A DNA stretch of 64,000 bases from Acidisphaera sp. S103 (GCF_009765975.1 NZ_LMUJ01000042.1:152268-216267); one strand, 5' to 3'. Numbered from the stretch's first letter, positions 10,260 to 19,037 are shown. Translations and numbers: made by a program. The notes: generated by a model from the letters alone, not told the origin.

Positions 10260-12068
10260 CTACAGCCCGCTTGCCAGGATGGCGTCGGCGGTCCGCAGCG
10301 CCAGCGCCGCGATGGTCAGCGTCGGGTTGCCCGTCGCCACTGTCGGGAACGTCCCGCTGCCCACCAGATACAGATTGGGATGATCCCAGGACCGCTGATT
10401 GGCATCGACCACTGAATCCGTCTTGTTCCCGCCCATCCGGTAAGTGCCGACGATGTGCCCGGCTCCGAAATAACCGAACGTTTCGCCCTCGAAGGTGAAC
10501 TGTGCCGGCCCCGGCGCCACCGCGGTGAACTGTTTCGCCCCCAGCTTGGCGAATATCGCATCCGCGGCCCGTTTCGCCGCCACGAACCCCTGCTTGGTGT
10601 AATCTGAGATGTCATACGTCACGCGCGGCCGCGGCAAACCCAGATGATCCACCCGGTCCGACAGCGTCACACGATTGCCCGGTTCCGGCGACTGCTCGAC
10701 CAGGAACCCCAGCCGGAACTGGCGGCTCAGCGCAGCATTCATCGCTGAGGTCAGCGCCTGCCCCGACAGCGCCTTGCCGCCCGGATTCAACCGCGAGACA
10801 TTGCCGCCGTTGATCAGGTCCATCACGGTCGTGTACGGATCGCCGATCGGGAAATTCCAACCTTCATTGCCGATCTCGATCCGGAACGCGGCGCGATCCT
10901 TGCGGAAGATACCATCGCGCAGCGTTTCGATTCCGGCGGTGGACAGCGGCCCGCGATAGCCGAACACCGGTTGCGGCATCTGCGCCCAGGCCAGGTAGAT
11001 CGGGTGATCCATCAGGTTGCGCCCGACCAGGTCACTGCTGTTGGCCACGCCGTTCGGCGTGCGTCCCTCATTCTTCGACATCAGCAGCAGCTTGGGCGTC
11101 TCGATCGCATGTGCGGCCAGGATGAACACCTTCGCCGTGACGCAACCGCGTGCCGTGGCCGGGCCGCCGGCCGTTGCATACTGGATATAGTCGATCTGGC
11201 GGACCTGCCCGGTCCCGTCCACCGCCACGTTGCTGGCAACCGTGTTGCCCCAGATCACCACATTGCCGGTGTCCAACGCCTTGTTCAGCGTCACACTGGG
11301 ATCGTATTTAGCCTGGATCGGACAGATCGGGATGCAGTTGGTGTTGCCCGCGCAGACCCGCCGGTTATCATACGGTTGCGAATTGCGGCCCGCCGGCGTC
11401 GAGGTCACCGTCAGCGCCTCGCCGTCCAGTTCCATCCCATCCACCTTCGCCGCCACCGCCTGGTCCACCAGCGACAGTGGAATCTGCGGCATCGGATAGT
11501 TGTAGTCGGGCGGAAAGGCGATGCCATGATAGGCTTGGTCGGCCTTGTTGGCCGACACCCCGATCGCATGTTCGGCGTCGCCGTACCACCGCTCCAGCTC
11601 GTTGTAGCCGATCGGCCAGTCGACCAGCCGGCCATAGGTGGTTTTCATGGTGAAATCATGCGGCACGAAACGCAGGCTGGTCCCCAGCCAGTGCCGCATC
11701 GTTCCGCCTGAAACACGTTCATAGGTGCTGGCGAACGGCAGTTTCCCCACCTGATCCAGATAAGCCTGCTTCGGATCCTTCCAGTTGTCCCCCAGCGTCA
11801 GCACCGTCGGCCGCGGCGCGTTCATCGTCCCCGGATCGACCAACCCGGTGCTATCCATCAGGGCCGGCGTATACGGGATTTCCGGAACCTTGGCGGTGGC
11901 GAGATAGAATCGCTGCATATAGTCATTGACATTCGGCGGCAGCGGGTCCCCCGCCTCCATGATCAGCACGCGCTTGCCTTTCAGGCCAAGCTGCCACGCG
12001 ATCATCGCGCCCGAGATCCCCGCACCAACGATCACCGCATCGAAAACCTGTGTCTGGGACTGGCTCAT
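10260..12068 (-). CDS. GMC family FAD-dependent oxidoreductase (large subunit of a membrane dehydrogenase)
   Basis: A 602-residue flavoprotein. The Rossmann motif GAGISGAMIAWQL (about 17-29) binds FAD. HIVGTYRMG near the C-terminus carries the GMC active-site His region, followed by the GMC_oxred_C end (HPNLYLVGSGTFPTVATGNPTLTIAALALR). A Cys cluster (CAGNTNCIPICPIQ) resembles that of gluconate and fructose dehydrogenases, where an iron-sulfur cluster is bound. The start at 12068 follows the small subunit by 4 bp. It probably oxidises a sugar or sugar acid in the periplasm and passes electrons to the cytochrome-like partner at 12621-13943; the substrate is not known. Confidence 0.88.
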   Translation of the reverse strand: MSQSQTQVFDAVIVGAGISGAMIAWQLGLKGKRVLIMEAGDPLPPNVNDYMQRFYLATAKVPEIPYTPALMDSTGLVDPGTMNAPRPTVLTLGDNWKDPKQAYLDQVGKLPFASTYERVSGGTMRHWLGTSLRFVPHDFTMKTTYGRLVDWPIGYNELERWYGDAEHAIGVSANKADQAYHGIAFPPDYNYPMPQIPLSLVDQAVAAKVDGMELDGEALTVTSTPAGRNSQPYDNRRVCAGNTNCIPICPIQAKYDPSVTLNKALDTGNVVIWGNTVASNVAVDGTGQVRQIDYIQYATAGGPATARGCVTAKVFILAAHAIETPKLLLMSKNEGRTPNGVANSSDLVGRNLMDHPIYLAWAQMPQPVFGYRGPLSTAGIETLRDGIFRKDRAAFRIEIGNEGWNFPIGDPYTTVMDLINGGNVSRLNPGGKALSGQALTSAMNAALSRQFRLGFLVEQSPEPGNRVTLSDRVDHLGLPRPRVTYDISDYTKQGFVAAKRAADAIFAKLGAKQFTAVAPGPAQFTFEGETFGYFGAGHIVGTYRMGGNKTDSVVDANQRSWDHPNLYLVGSGTFPTVATGNPTLTIAALALRTADAILASGL

Positions 12069-12072
12069 GACA

Positions 12073-12564
12073 TCACGCTCCCGAGCCGATGTAGTCGGTA
12101 AGGGACGGCGGTGCCGCACTCCAGTAGCCGAAGATGTTGGTGCTGAAGCCCATCGGATGTGCCTGCGCGACACTCCAGGCGAAGCCTTTTGTATAGGCGT
12201 TCATCGTGATGACCCGGAACGCGATCGGCGTCGGCGGCGGGTTCGGCCCCGCATACAGCTTCAGGTCGCCAGGATCGTACCAATTGCCCAGATACCACGC
12301 CAACATGATCGCACGAGCCAGAAACCGGACATCGTCGCCCGATTGTTGCAGCACCAGATCGGCCAGTTGTTGCGGCGGCAGCGTCGAATTGTTGGCGACG
12401 ATCGTCAGCAATTGCCCGAACACGGTCGGATCGGCCTGTTGCGCGGTATCGAAATAGGTCTGCTTGATATCGATCGGATCGATCCCCGGCGCCAGGATCC
12501 CGGACGCGATCCCGGTGAGTGCGCTGGAAAGCGTGACGAACTGGTCCATCGGTGAGGCTGCCAT
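12073..12564 (-). CDS. Small subunit of FAD-dependent dehydrogenase (sorbitol/fructose dehydrogenase type)
   Basis: A 163-residue protein. MDQFVTLSSALTGI at the start, the central ARAIMLAWYLGNWYD and the C-terminal AYTKGFAWSVAQAHPMGFSTN fit the small chaperone-like subunit of membrane sorbitol, fructose or gluconate dehydrogenases. In those enzymes it stabilises and exports the flavin subunit through its Tat signal. I see no clear Tat signal here, which is odd. It lies 4 bp upstream of the GMC gene and 56 bp after the haem protein gene, so the three form one operon. Confidence 0.78.
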   Translation of the reverse strand: MAASPMDQFVTLSSALTGIASGILAPGIDPIDIKQTYFDTAQQADPTVFGQLLTIVANNSTLPPQQLADLVLQQSGDDVRFLARAIMLAWYLGNWYDPGDLKLYAGPNPPPTPIAFRVITMNAYTKGFAWSVAQAHPMGFSTNIFGYWSAAPPSLTDYIGSGA

Positions 12565-12620
12565 GATCGGTCTCCCGGTGAGTGTGATCGCCCGAGGGCG
12601 TGAATCACACGAAAAACGCT

Positions 12621-13943
12621 CTATTGCGCACGCTCAAGGATATAGGTGAAGTCGGAGAAATGGCCCGGTTTGTCCGCCGCGTCCTTGTGGCAGTCGATAC
12701 AGGTCGACGACGTCACCGGCACATGTCCCTGGATGTAGGTTTCCATTGTGGTGTTGGCCAGGAACTGTGGCGCCGGCGCCCCCGTCAGGTCCGTTGTGCT
12801 GGTGGGGTCGGTCGGCCATTGCGTGCTGAGCAATTCGTAGTTCGCCCACACCGTCCCCTTCAGGATCGACTGAAACTGTCCGTTCAACGCCACCGTCGCC
12901 GCCGTCAGCGGGGTCACCCGCACGATCTGGCTGTGATAGCCATTGGCGAACGGCTCGACATTCGGGTTCCATGGCCGCGGCGGCGGCGTATTGACCACGC
13001 ACTGGCTCGCCGAACACGCCGGATCGTAGAAATTATACTTGGCCAATAGTTTCTTCGCATCGATATCGGCCTGCGACGGCACGTTGGCGACCTGCTCGAA
13101 CGATGACCACACCCATTGCGGCTCCGCGACGGTCTTATGGCCGACATGCAGGCCGACCAGGACAACCCGAGCGGAACGGCAGGATTCGGCGATGGGTGGA
13201 TTGACGACGGCCTGCTGATACAGCAACGCCGTTTCGGTATGAAAACTTCCGGGATCGTCACCCGGTTCCAGCACCTTCCAGGCGGCCTTCACCATGATGG
13301 CGCCGATCGTCGGCGGCGCATCGACACCGGCCGGAAAATCCACCTTGCCGGTGAACGCGTCCTGCCCGGCTTTACTGTATAACTTGTTAGCCATGATGTA
13401 GTCGAACATCGGCTGGTTGATCAGGATCTCATAATGCACGTAACGGCCTGCCTGATCGATCAGCGGCCCCGTGTCGAACGGCTGGTTGATCGCGGTCAGC
13501 AGGTCCGGCGTCTTGCCCACCATCCGCAGCACGGCAGTGTGCGTGTCATGCGGCACCGATTGGCAGATCGCCGGGATCGGATCGGGCGCGCCCCACGGCG
13601 TGGGGGTCTGCCCCGGCGGCACCATCACCGCGAAGATGTTCTTCCACGACTCCCAGATCGCGGTGGCATCCTTGCCGATCGGCCCAGACCCATCCGCCGG
13701 GGCGTTCAGCGCCAGGAAACTCAACCAGGAAAAGAAATCGAACGCATCCTGCAGGTGCACCAAATTGAACGGCGCCACCGCTTCGACGGCGCACGGCAGC
13801 CCGCTGGTCAGCAGCGCCGGCGTGATCGGGGTTCCTTGCGGGGTCGTATTGCAAACCACCGGACTGGTTTGCGCTGAGGCCGGAGACACCCCCAGGATTG
13901 CCACAAGACCGACGACAGTCGCCAGCGTTACGCGCTTTCTCAT
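12621..13943 (-). CDS. Exported monohaem cytochrome-like partner of the GMC dehydrogenase
   Basis: A 440-residue exported protein with a Sec signal peptide (MRKRVTLATVVGLVAILGVSPASA). It has a single c-type haem motif, CIDCH, at 415-419, 22 residues from the end. The other 380 or so residues hold several isolated Cys and no further CxxCH. The usual cytochrome subunit of gluconate, sorbitol and fructose dehydrogenases has three haems spread along its length, so this is a different architecture in the same slot. It is the first gene of the operon. Inferred role: electron acceptor of the flavin subunit. The large N-terminal domain is not recognised. Confidence 0.75.
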   Translation of the reverse strand: MRKRVTLATVVGLVAILGVSPASAQTSPVVCNTTPQGTPITPALLTSGLPCAVEAVAPFNLVHLQDAFDFFSWLSFLALNAPADGSGPIGKDATAIWESWKNIFAVMVPPGQTPTPWGAPDPIPAICQSVPHDTHTAVLRMVGKTPDLLTAINQPFDTGPLIDQAGRYVHYEILINQPMFDYIMANKLYSKAGQDAFTGKVDFPAGVDAPPTIGAIMVKAAWKVLEPGDDPGSFHTETALLYQQAVVNPPIAESCRSARVVLVGLHVGHKTVAEPQWVWSSFEQVANVPSQADIDAKKLLAKYNFYDPACSASQCVVNTPPPRPWNPNVEPFANGYHSQIVRVTPLTAATVALNGQFQSILKGTVWANYELLSTQWPTDPTSTTDLTGAPAPQFLANTTMETYIQGHVPVTSSTCIDCHKDAADKPGHFSDFTYILERAQ

Positions 13944-14070
13944 GACCGCCCCCGTCGCTTTCTTCCCCGTAAGGGATGAGAATTACAATCGGAACGGGAA
14001 TAGTGTCAATGCAAATCCATCCAGCCGAACAATCTCTCTCTATCCTATGATCCTCGGTTGTATACCAAGG

Positions 14071-14853
14071 CTATGCCTCTCGCCGTTGCGACGCATGCCA
14101 CGGCACGCACCGTCGTTCCAGCAGCGTCATCCCCCAGAACAACACGATCCCCGCCGCCCCCAGCAGAATATTGGCGGCGAAAATCTGCGCGGTTTCAAAC
14201 GTCCCCTGCGCCGTCAGAATAATATAGCCCAGACCGTGATCGGACGCGACGAACTCACCAACGATCGTGCCCACCAGCGCCAGTGAAATACCCACCTTCA
14301 TGCCCGCGAAAATACTGGGCAGCGCCGTCGGCAACCGGATGCGCCAGAACTGAGCCAACTGGCTCGCCCGCATGCTGCTCGCCAAGTCTAGCATTTCCTT
14401 CGACACCGACTTCAGCCCCAGCACGCTGTCGATGACGATGGGAAAGAACGCGATCAGAAAGGCGATGGCAATCTTCGGCCCGTACCCGGTCCCCAGCCAG
14501 ATCACGAACAGCGGGGCGATCGCCACCTTCGGCACGCTGTTCAACGCCGCGATCAGCGCATACAGCGTGTTCTCCAGCAGCTTCACCTCGACGATCAGGA
14601 TCGCCAGCAATATTCCGACGACCACCGCCAGCCCGAAGCCGATCAGCATCGTCAACATGGTGTACAGCCCCTCCTGCATGAACCAGCCTGGCTGCGCCGC
14701 CAGTGCCTCCAAAATCGCGCTCGGGGCCGGCAGGATCACCTGGCGCACGTGAAAAGCCTCGACCAGCACCTGCCACACGACAAACATCAGGATGATGGTC
14801 GCCGTGGGCGCGCACATGTCCCAGGCCCGGCGCAGGCGGCTGACGTCATTCAT
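14071..14853 (-). CDS. ABC transporter permease (SsuC/TauC type)
   Basis: A 260-residue inner-membrane permease with about six helices. The cytoplasmic EAA-loop region around ASQLAQFWRIRLPTALPSIFAGMKVGI contacts the ATPase. The family imports sulfonates, nitrate, taurine or thiamine precursors. Its start overlaps the ATPase stop by 8 bp. With the ATPase and the NMT1-like binding protein it makes a complete importer. The substrate is probably linked to the GntR-regulated operon at 17706-19802. Confidence 0.9.
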   Translation of the reverse strand: MNDVSRLRRAWDMCAPTATIILMFVVWQVLVEAFHVRQVILPAPSAILEALAAQPGWFMQEGLYTMLTMLIGFGLAVVVGILLAILIVEVKLLENTLYALIAALNSVPKVAIAPLFVIWLGTGYGPKIAIAFLIAFFPIVIDSVLGLKSVSKEMLDLASSMRASQLAQFWRIRLPTALPSIFAGMKVGISLALVGTIVGEFVASDHGLGYIILTAQGTFETAQIFAANILLGAAGIVLFWGMTLLERRCVPWHASQRREA

Positions 14854-15676
14854 CTTTCAACAGCCCCATGTCACCGAACAATGCGCGTATCTGCCCGCAG
14901 TACAGCGCGAATTCCGGCATTTCCCGCACCATCATCCGGCGCGGCCGAGGCAAATCGATCGTCAGCGTCATCGCGATCCGGCCCGGACGCGGGCTCATCA
15001 CCACCACCCGGTCCGACAGGAACACCGCTTCCCCGATCGAGTGCGTCACGAACAGGATCGTTCGCCGCGACGCCGACCAGATCTTCTGCAGTTCCAGGTT
15101 CATCTGGTCGCGGGTCAGCGCATCCAGCGCCCCGAACGGCTCATCCATCAGCAACAGATCCGGGTTCGCCAGCAGCGCCCTGCAGATCGCCGCACGTTGC
15201 CGCATGCCGCCGGACAGTTGCGCCGGAAACGCTTTCTCAAACCCCTTCAGGCCGAACAGATCGAGCAGTTCGTGCGCCCGCTCCATATACCGGCCACGCG
15301 GTTCACCGCGGAAATCCACCTGCAGGAACATGTTGTCGAGGATGGACCGCCATTCCAGCAGCACGTCGCGCTGGAACACCACGCCCATGTTCGCCGGCGG
15401 CTTGCGCACCGGTTCCCCATGCACGCGGATTTCCCCGCCGGTGGGACGCTCCAGCCCGGCCACGCAACGCAGCAGGGTGCTTTTGCCGCAGCCGCTGGGT
15501 CCAAGGATGCTGAGGAATTCCCCTTCCCGCACCGACAGCGACACCTGATCCAGCGCCAGGACACCCTTGGCGCCATATTGCTTGCTGACGCCGGTGGCCT
15601 CGATATGGACCGCGGCCGGCGGCGCAGCGGCCACCTTTGGTGCCAGGCTCAGGGCTTCCAGCACGCTTGCGTTCAT
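14846..15676 (-). CDS. ABC transporter ATP-binding protein (SsuB/TauB type)
   Basis: A 276-residue ATPase. Walker A GPSGCGKST, signature LSGGMRQR, Walker B LLLMDEPFGALD and the switch His in FVTHSIGEA are all intact. It energises the importer with the permease (8-bp overlap) and the binding protein (4-bp overlap). The operon order is binding protein, ATPase, permease, read leftward from the divergent promoter at 16720-16934. Confidence 0.93.
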   Translation of the reverse strand: MNASVLEALSLAPKVAAAPPAAVHIEATGVSKQYGAKGVLALDQVSLSVREGEFLSILGPSGCGKSTLLRCVAGLERPTGGEIRVHGEPVRKPPANMGVVFQRDVLLEWRSILDNMFLQVDFRGEPRGRYMERAHELLDLFGLKGFEKAFPAQLSGGMRQRAAICRALLANPDLLLMDEPFGALDALTRDQMNLELQKIWSASRRTILFVTHSIGEAVFLSDRVVVMSPRPGRIAMTLTIDLPRPRRMMVREMPEFALYCGQIRALFGDMGLLKDE

Positions 15677-16719
15677 GCCTTCGTTCCGACTGTACGAGCA
15701 TACAGCGACGAATCGAACAAATCGTTGGAATAACAGTCCGTCGCCGCCAGCCCCTTGGGGATCAGATCGGCCGATGCCAGCGTCTTCATGGCGTCAGTCC
15801 AGTCGACAGGCGCCATCTTGCCCACCGGGGCGTCCTTGGTCGCATCGGTCTTGAAGAATGAAATGAAACTGTTGACCTGCCCCAGCATCGCGGCGGCGTT
15901 CAGCTTGGCGTTGGGACGGGCGGTGTGGATCGCCGCCACGCTTTCTTCCTGGTGACCCGCCGCGACATACGCCCATGCACCGTCGGTGACGCTGGCAAAA
16001 CGGGTCAGCGCCGCCTGTTTCGCCTTGATGTCGGAATCCCGTGCGAACAAGCCGTAACTTGGCATGCGCAGCCCGGCATCCGCCAGCATGATCGCCCTCG
16101 ACTTGCGCTGCGTTTCCACCACGGGAACGAAAAACGGAATGGATGAAAACGCCCCATCCAGCTTGCCGGTCAGATACGCCGCCAGCTTCGTCGCGCCATC
16201 CAGGTTGACCAGTTCGACATCGTCACGGGTCAGCCCGCCGGCCTTCAGGAACAGTCCCAGGAACGGCGTCTCCAGCGAACTCGCGGTGTAGCCGACACGC
16301 TTGCCGCGCAGATCCTTGATCGCACGGATGGGGGAATCGACCGGTATCATCACGCCGATGTCGCTGGTGCGCACGTAGGACGCGATGGCCTTCAGGTTCA
16401 GCCCCTTGCCGCGCGCGATGATCATCGACGACAGCGCCGCATGTCCCACATCCACGTCGTCACCGCCGCCGACGATCTGCACCGTCTGGTTGGTGCCGTT
16501 GCCGTCATCCACCGTGACATCCAGGCCGGCGTCGCGATACCACCCCTTGACCGAGGCCAGATGGATGGCGGCATGTGCGCCCCAAGGCGTCCAATCCAAT
16601 CGAATCCGCAATGGTTCGCCCGAACCGGCACGTGTTCGCGTGGCGACGAACGGGGCGGCCAAAGGGGCAGCGAGCAAACCGAAGCCGACAGCACGGCGTC
16701 CGAGGCGGAGGGAGGACAT
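15673..16719 (-). CDS. ABC transporter substrate-binding protein (NMT1/THI5-like, SsuA family)
   Basis: A 348-residue periplasmic binding protein with a twin-arginine-like signal (GRRAVGFGLLAAPLAAPFVA). The mature start LRIRLDWTPWGAHAAIHLASVKGWYRDAGLDVTV is the NMT1/THI5 signature, used by pyrimidine (thiamine precursor), riboflavin, nitrate and sulfonate importers. The ATG at 16719 has AGGAG upstream; the longer frame to 16821 runs through the TGTATACA operator, so it is rejected. It is the first gene of the leftward operon, divergent from a GntR regulator. The ligand is unknown. Confidence 0.9.
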   Translation of the reverse strand: MSSLRLGRRAVGFGLLAAPLAAPFVATRTRAGSGEPLRIRLDWTPWGAHAAIHLASVKGWYRDAGLDVTVDDGNGTNQTVQIVGGGDDVDVGHAALSSMIIARGKGLNLKAIASYVRTSDIGVMIPVDSPIRAIKDLRGKRVGYTASSLETPFLGLFLKAGGLTRDDVELVNLDGATKLAAYLTGKLDGAFSSIPFFVPVVETQRKSRAIMLADAGLRMPSYGLFARDSDIKAKQAALTRFASVTDGAWAYVAAGHQEESVAAIHTARPNAKLNAAAMLGQVNSFISFFKTDATKDAPVGKMAPVDWTDAMKTLASADLIPKGLAATDCYSNDLFDSSLYARTVGTKA

Positions 16720-16766
16720 GAAGGCCGATCTCCTGATGCTGGCCCGTCGGGCCTGATTTCGGCTAC

Positions 16767-16774
16767 TGTATACA
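16767..16774. promoter_or_regulatory. GntR-type operator TGTATACA in front of the ABC transporter
   Basis: A perfect palindrome TGTATACA lies 48 bp upstream of the binding-protein start. Read on the minus strand it continues as GTATACAGTAGCCG, and the copy at 17660 reads GTATACAGTATCCG. FadR/VanR-type (FCD) GntR regulators are known to bind such TTGTATACAA-like sites. A degenerate third copy, TGTATCCA, lies at 16881-16888, between this site and the GntR start. Confidence 0.72.
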
Positions 16775-16934
16775 AAATCACGGAGCCGCCAATCTTTTTC
16801 TGCATGGCATCGTGAATTCAACCCGAGATTGCGATATGATAAGACCGACAGTGCCTGACGGACAGCAAAGTTCTGTTTTTTGTATCCAAAACTGCCTATA
16901 TGCTGGGCAACGCTGACACTGGAGACCGACGCCC

Positions 16935-17639
16935 GTGGCTGATTCCGACTCCCTCACCCAAGTCCGGCCGCGCCGCATCGGCGCCGATCATGCCCCGTTG
17001 CGCGACAAGGTCGCCGAGGAAATACGCGCCGCCATCCTCTCCGGCCAGTTCAAGCCCGGCGAACGCCTGGTCGAGGATCGCCTCGCCGAGGAATTCGGCG
17101 TCTCCCGCAATCCGGTGCGGGAAGCGATGCGGACGCTCGCCTCCGAGGGGTTGATCGAAGTCACCGCTCGGCGCGGTGCGGTGGTTGCGTCGCTGTCGCC
17201 GCAAGAAGCCGAGGAATTGCTGGAAGTGCGCGCCACCCTGGAAGGCGCCAACGCCCGCCTCGCCGCCCGCCGCCACGACCCCGAGGTGCTGGAACAGTTA
17301 AAAAGCGTTCTGATCAGAGGCAACGCGGCGATCGAGGCGGCACGTCTCGCCGAACTCTCCGACCTCAACATCGCCTTCCACGACCATCTGGCGCGGGCGG
17401 GCCGCAACCGGGTCCTGGTGGATCTGATGAAGACCCTGCGCGACCGATCCGGCCCGCTGTTCCAGGGCGTCGGCATCGAATTCGCTCGGGAATCCTGGGC
17501 CGAACACGCCAGCATCCTGCGCGCGGTGATCGCCGGCGATCCGGAACTGGCCTCGATGCTCGCCTACCGGCACGTCCTGAACGCCGGCGCCCGCCGTCCG
17601 CCCGCGGCAGCCGAGGACGCCACCTCCCCGCAGGAATAA
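16935..17639 (+). CDS. GntR family transcriptional regulator, FCD (FadR/VanR) subfamily
   Basis: A 234-residue regulator. The winged helix (about 20-90) has the family motif GQFKPGERLVEDRLAEEFGVSRNPVREAMRTLASEGLI. The C-terminal FCD domain (about 95-215) has the metal-binding pattern with D/N-x3-H (DLNIAFHDHLARAGRN) and a late His in WAEHASILRAV. The start is GTG at 16935 with GGAG at 16921. It is divergent from the importer and upstream of the di-iron/ferredoxin operon; both have TGTATACA in their leaders, so it is probably the local repressor of the set and of itself. The effector is likely the imported carboxylate or its product. Confidence 0.9.
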   Translation: MADSDSLTQVRPRRIGADHAPLRDKVAEEIRAAILSGQFKPGERLVEDRLAEEFGVSRNPVREAMRTLASEGLIEVTARRGAVVASLSPQEAEELLEVRATLEGANARLAARRHDPEVLEQLKSVLIRGNAAIEAARLAELSDLNIAFHDHLARAGRNRVLVDLMKTLRDRSGPLFQGVGIEFARESWAEHASILRAVIAGDPELASMLAYRHVLNAGARRPPAAAEDATSPQE

Positions 17640-17659
17640 GGCTTGACGTTCATGGACAT

Positions 17660-17667
17660 TGTATACA
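17660..17667. promoter_or_regulatory. GntR-type operator TGTATACA in front of the di-iron/ferredoxin operon
   Basis: The same palindrome as at 16767, placed 21 bp after the gntR stop and 38 bp before the ATG at 17706. Extended identity with the first site (GTATACAGTA-n-CCG) makes chance unlikely. Its position shows that the downstream operon has its own promoter and that the longer open frame from 17643 is not the start. Confidence 0.72.
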
Positions 17668-17705
17668 GTATCCGTTCATCAAACCCGACCGAACAGGAGG
17701 CTCGC

Positions 17706-18437
17706 ATGCCCGCATTGATGGATCCCGTGGAATTCCGCGGCGCTCTCGAAACCGCCATCAAAGGCAAAAGCGCCAATAAATCGCCCTTCAGCATCGCCTG
17801 GGCCGAAGGCAAGCTGTCCCGCACCCACCTGTGCCGCTGGGCGGAAAATCATTACCATTATGTCGGCCCGTTCGCGGATTACCTGGCCTACGTCTACGCC
17901 CGCATGCCGGACCAACTGACGGACGCCAAGGACTTCCTGCTCGCCAACATGTATGAGGAAGAGATCGGCGGCGACCGCCACACCGACCTGCTGATCCGCT
18001 TTGCCGAATCCTGTGGAACCACCGCCGACCGGGTCAAAGACCCCGACAACATGTCCCCCACCACCCGCGGCCTGCAAAGCTGGTGCTATGCCGTCGCCAT
18101 GCGCGAAGACCCGATCGTCGCCGTCGCCGGTCTTGTCGTCGGCCTGGAATCGCAGGTGCCCTCCATCTATCGCCGCCAGACCCCGACGTTACGGGAAAAA
18201 TATGGCTTCACCGATGAAGAAGTCGAATTCTTCGACCTGCACATCGTTTCCGATGAAATCCATGGCGAACGTGGCTTCCAGATCGTCCTTGAACACGCCA
18301 AGACCGTCGAACTGCAACAGCGCTGCCTGAAAATCTGCGAAGTCGGCGCCCAGATGCGGCTGTTGTACACCACGGCGCTGTATCACGACTATGTCGAGGC
18401 GGAACTGCCGCTCAGCGCCCTGCCCCTCGCCGCCTGA
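17706..18437 (+). CDS. Haem-oxygenase-like di-iron oxidase (PqqC/TenA superfamily)
   Basis: A 243-residue all-helical cytoplasmic protein. A complete set of di-iron ligands in the HDO pattern is visible: E85-x6-H92 (EEIGGDRH), E148 (VVGLESQ), and H179-x3-D183-x2-H186 (HIVSDEIHG). This is the arrangement known from UndA and BesC, which use O2 to cleave or oxidise small substrates. PqqC and TenA share the fold but not this metal set, and no TenA-type catalytic Cys is evident. The start at 17706 has AGGAGG at 17695-17700. Two ferredoxins follow, the expected reductants for a di-iron oxygenase. The substrate is unknown. Confidence 0.82.
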   Translation: MPALMDPVEFRGALETAIKGKSANKSPFSIAWAEGKLSRTHLCRWAENHYHYVGPFADYLAYVYARMPDQLTDAKDFLLANMYEEEIGGDRHTDLLIRFAESCGTTADRVKDPDNMSPTTRGLQSWCYAVAMREDPIVAVAGLVVGLESQVPSIYRRQTPTLREKYGFTDEEVEFFDLHIVSDEIHGERGFQIVLEHAKTVELQQRCLKICEVGAQMRLLYTTALYHDYVEAELPLSALPLAA

Positions 18438-18444
18438 CAGCGCA

Positions 18445-18750
18445 ATGCCCAACGTTGTTTTCCACAAGCTTGGTGTCACCTATGCCGAAGACGTTCCGGA
18501 AGACACCAACCTTGTGGTCAACACGGCCATCAAACGATTCCCGTTCCCACACCTGACCTTCGGCTGCGGCATGGGCAAATGCGCGCGATGCGCCTGCCGG
18601 GTTCTCAGCGGCGCCGAACATCTGCCCGAACCCAACTGGAAAGAACAACAACGACTGGGTCCACGCCTGGAACAAGGCTACCGGCTGGTTTGCCAGCTCT
18701 GGCTCAAGCACGACATCGAACTCGCCCAGGACGCTCCCGTTCGGCCATGA
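18445..18750 (+). CDS. [2Fe-2S] ferredoxin, first of two
   Basis: A 101-residue plant-type ferredoxin. The cluster ligands are C41-x4-C46-x2-C49 (FGCGMGKCARC) and C83 (RLVCQ), and there is an extra Cys51. It starts 7 bp after the di-iron gene and overlaps the next start by 4 bases (ATGA). It probably carries electrons to the di-iron enzyme. It differs from the second ferredoxin at 19042, so the operon has two distinct electron carriers. Confidence 0.87.
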   Translation: MPNVVFHKLGVTYAEDVPEDTNLVVNTAIKRFPFPHLTFGCGMGKCARCACRVLSGAEHLPEPNWKEQQRLGPRLEQGYRLVCQLWLKHDIELAQDAPVRP

Positions 18751-19037
18751 CCTACGTGATCCTGACCAGCAAACCGGGAGTTTTCCATACGGAACCGGAC
18801 GATGCGGTCCGCCCCTGCGAAACCTATGACTATGTTTTCCATGGCCAGCGAAAAGCCCGCTTCATCATTGCCGAATTGCTGCGGCCGACCAAACTGCGCA
18901 TCGTCGACGAAACCCCGCCCGAGGTCACCACGCTCGTTCCTTCCAAGTTTCTGCCGGGCTTCTCCACCATCGAAGCTGCCCGCCGCGAACTCCAGCAACT
19001 CTCCGGCCGCGACATGGTATTGGAAAGACTGCCATAA
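18747..19037 (+). CDS. Unknown small protein inside the ferredoxin operon
   Basis: A 96-residue protein, MTYVILTSKPG at the start, with one Cys (C24) and a C-terminal helical part (STIEAARRELQQLSG). There is no signal or membrane segment. It is translationally coupled to the first ferredoxin (ATGA overlap) and followed 4 bp later by the second. I do not recognise the family. Its fixed place between two ferredoxins suggests a subunit or assembly partner of the di-iron system; this is inference only. Confidence 0.7.
   Translation: MTYVILTSKPGVFHTEPDDAVRPCETYDYVFHGQRKARFIIAELLRPTKLRIVDETPPEVTTLVPSKFLPGFSTIEAARRELQQLSGRDMVLERLP

Noticed and set aside
17643-17705. Longer N-terminus for the di-iron protein starting at 17643
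   Set aside because: It would place the TGTATACA operator inside the gene and has no ribosome site, while AGGAGG precedes the ATG at 17706.
17706-18437. TenA thiaminase linked to the THI5-like importer
   Set aside because: The protein has the six-ligand di-iron pattern and I see no TenA-type catalytic Cys, so thiamine salvage is less likely. The importer family is broad.
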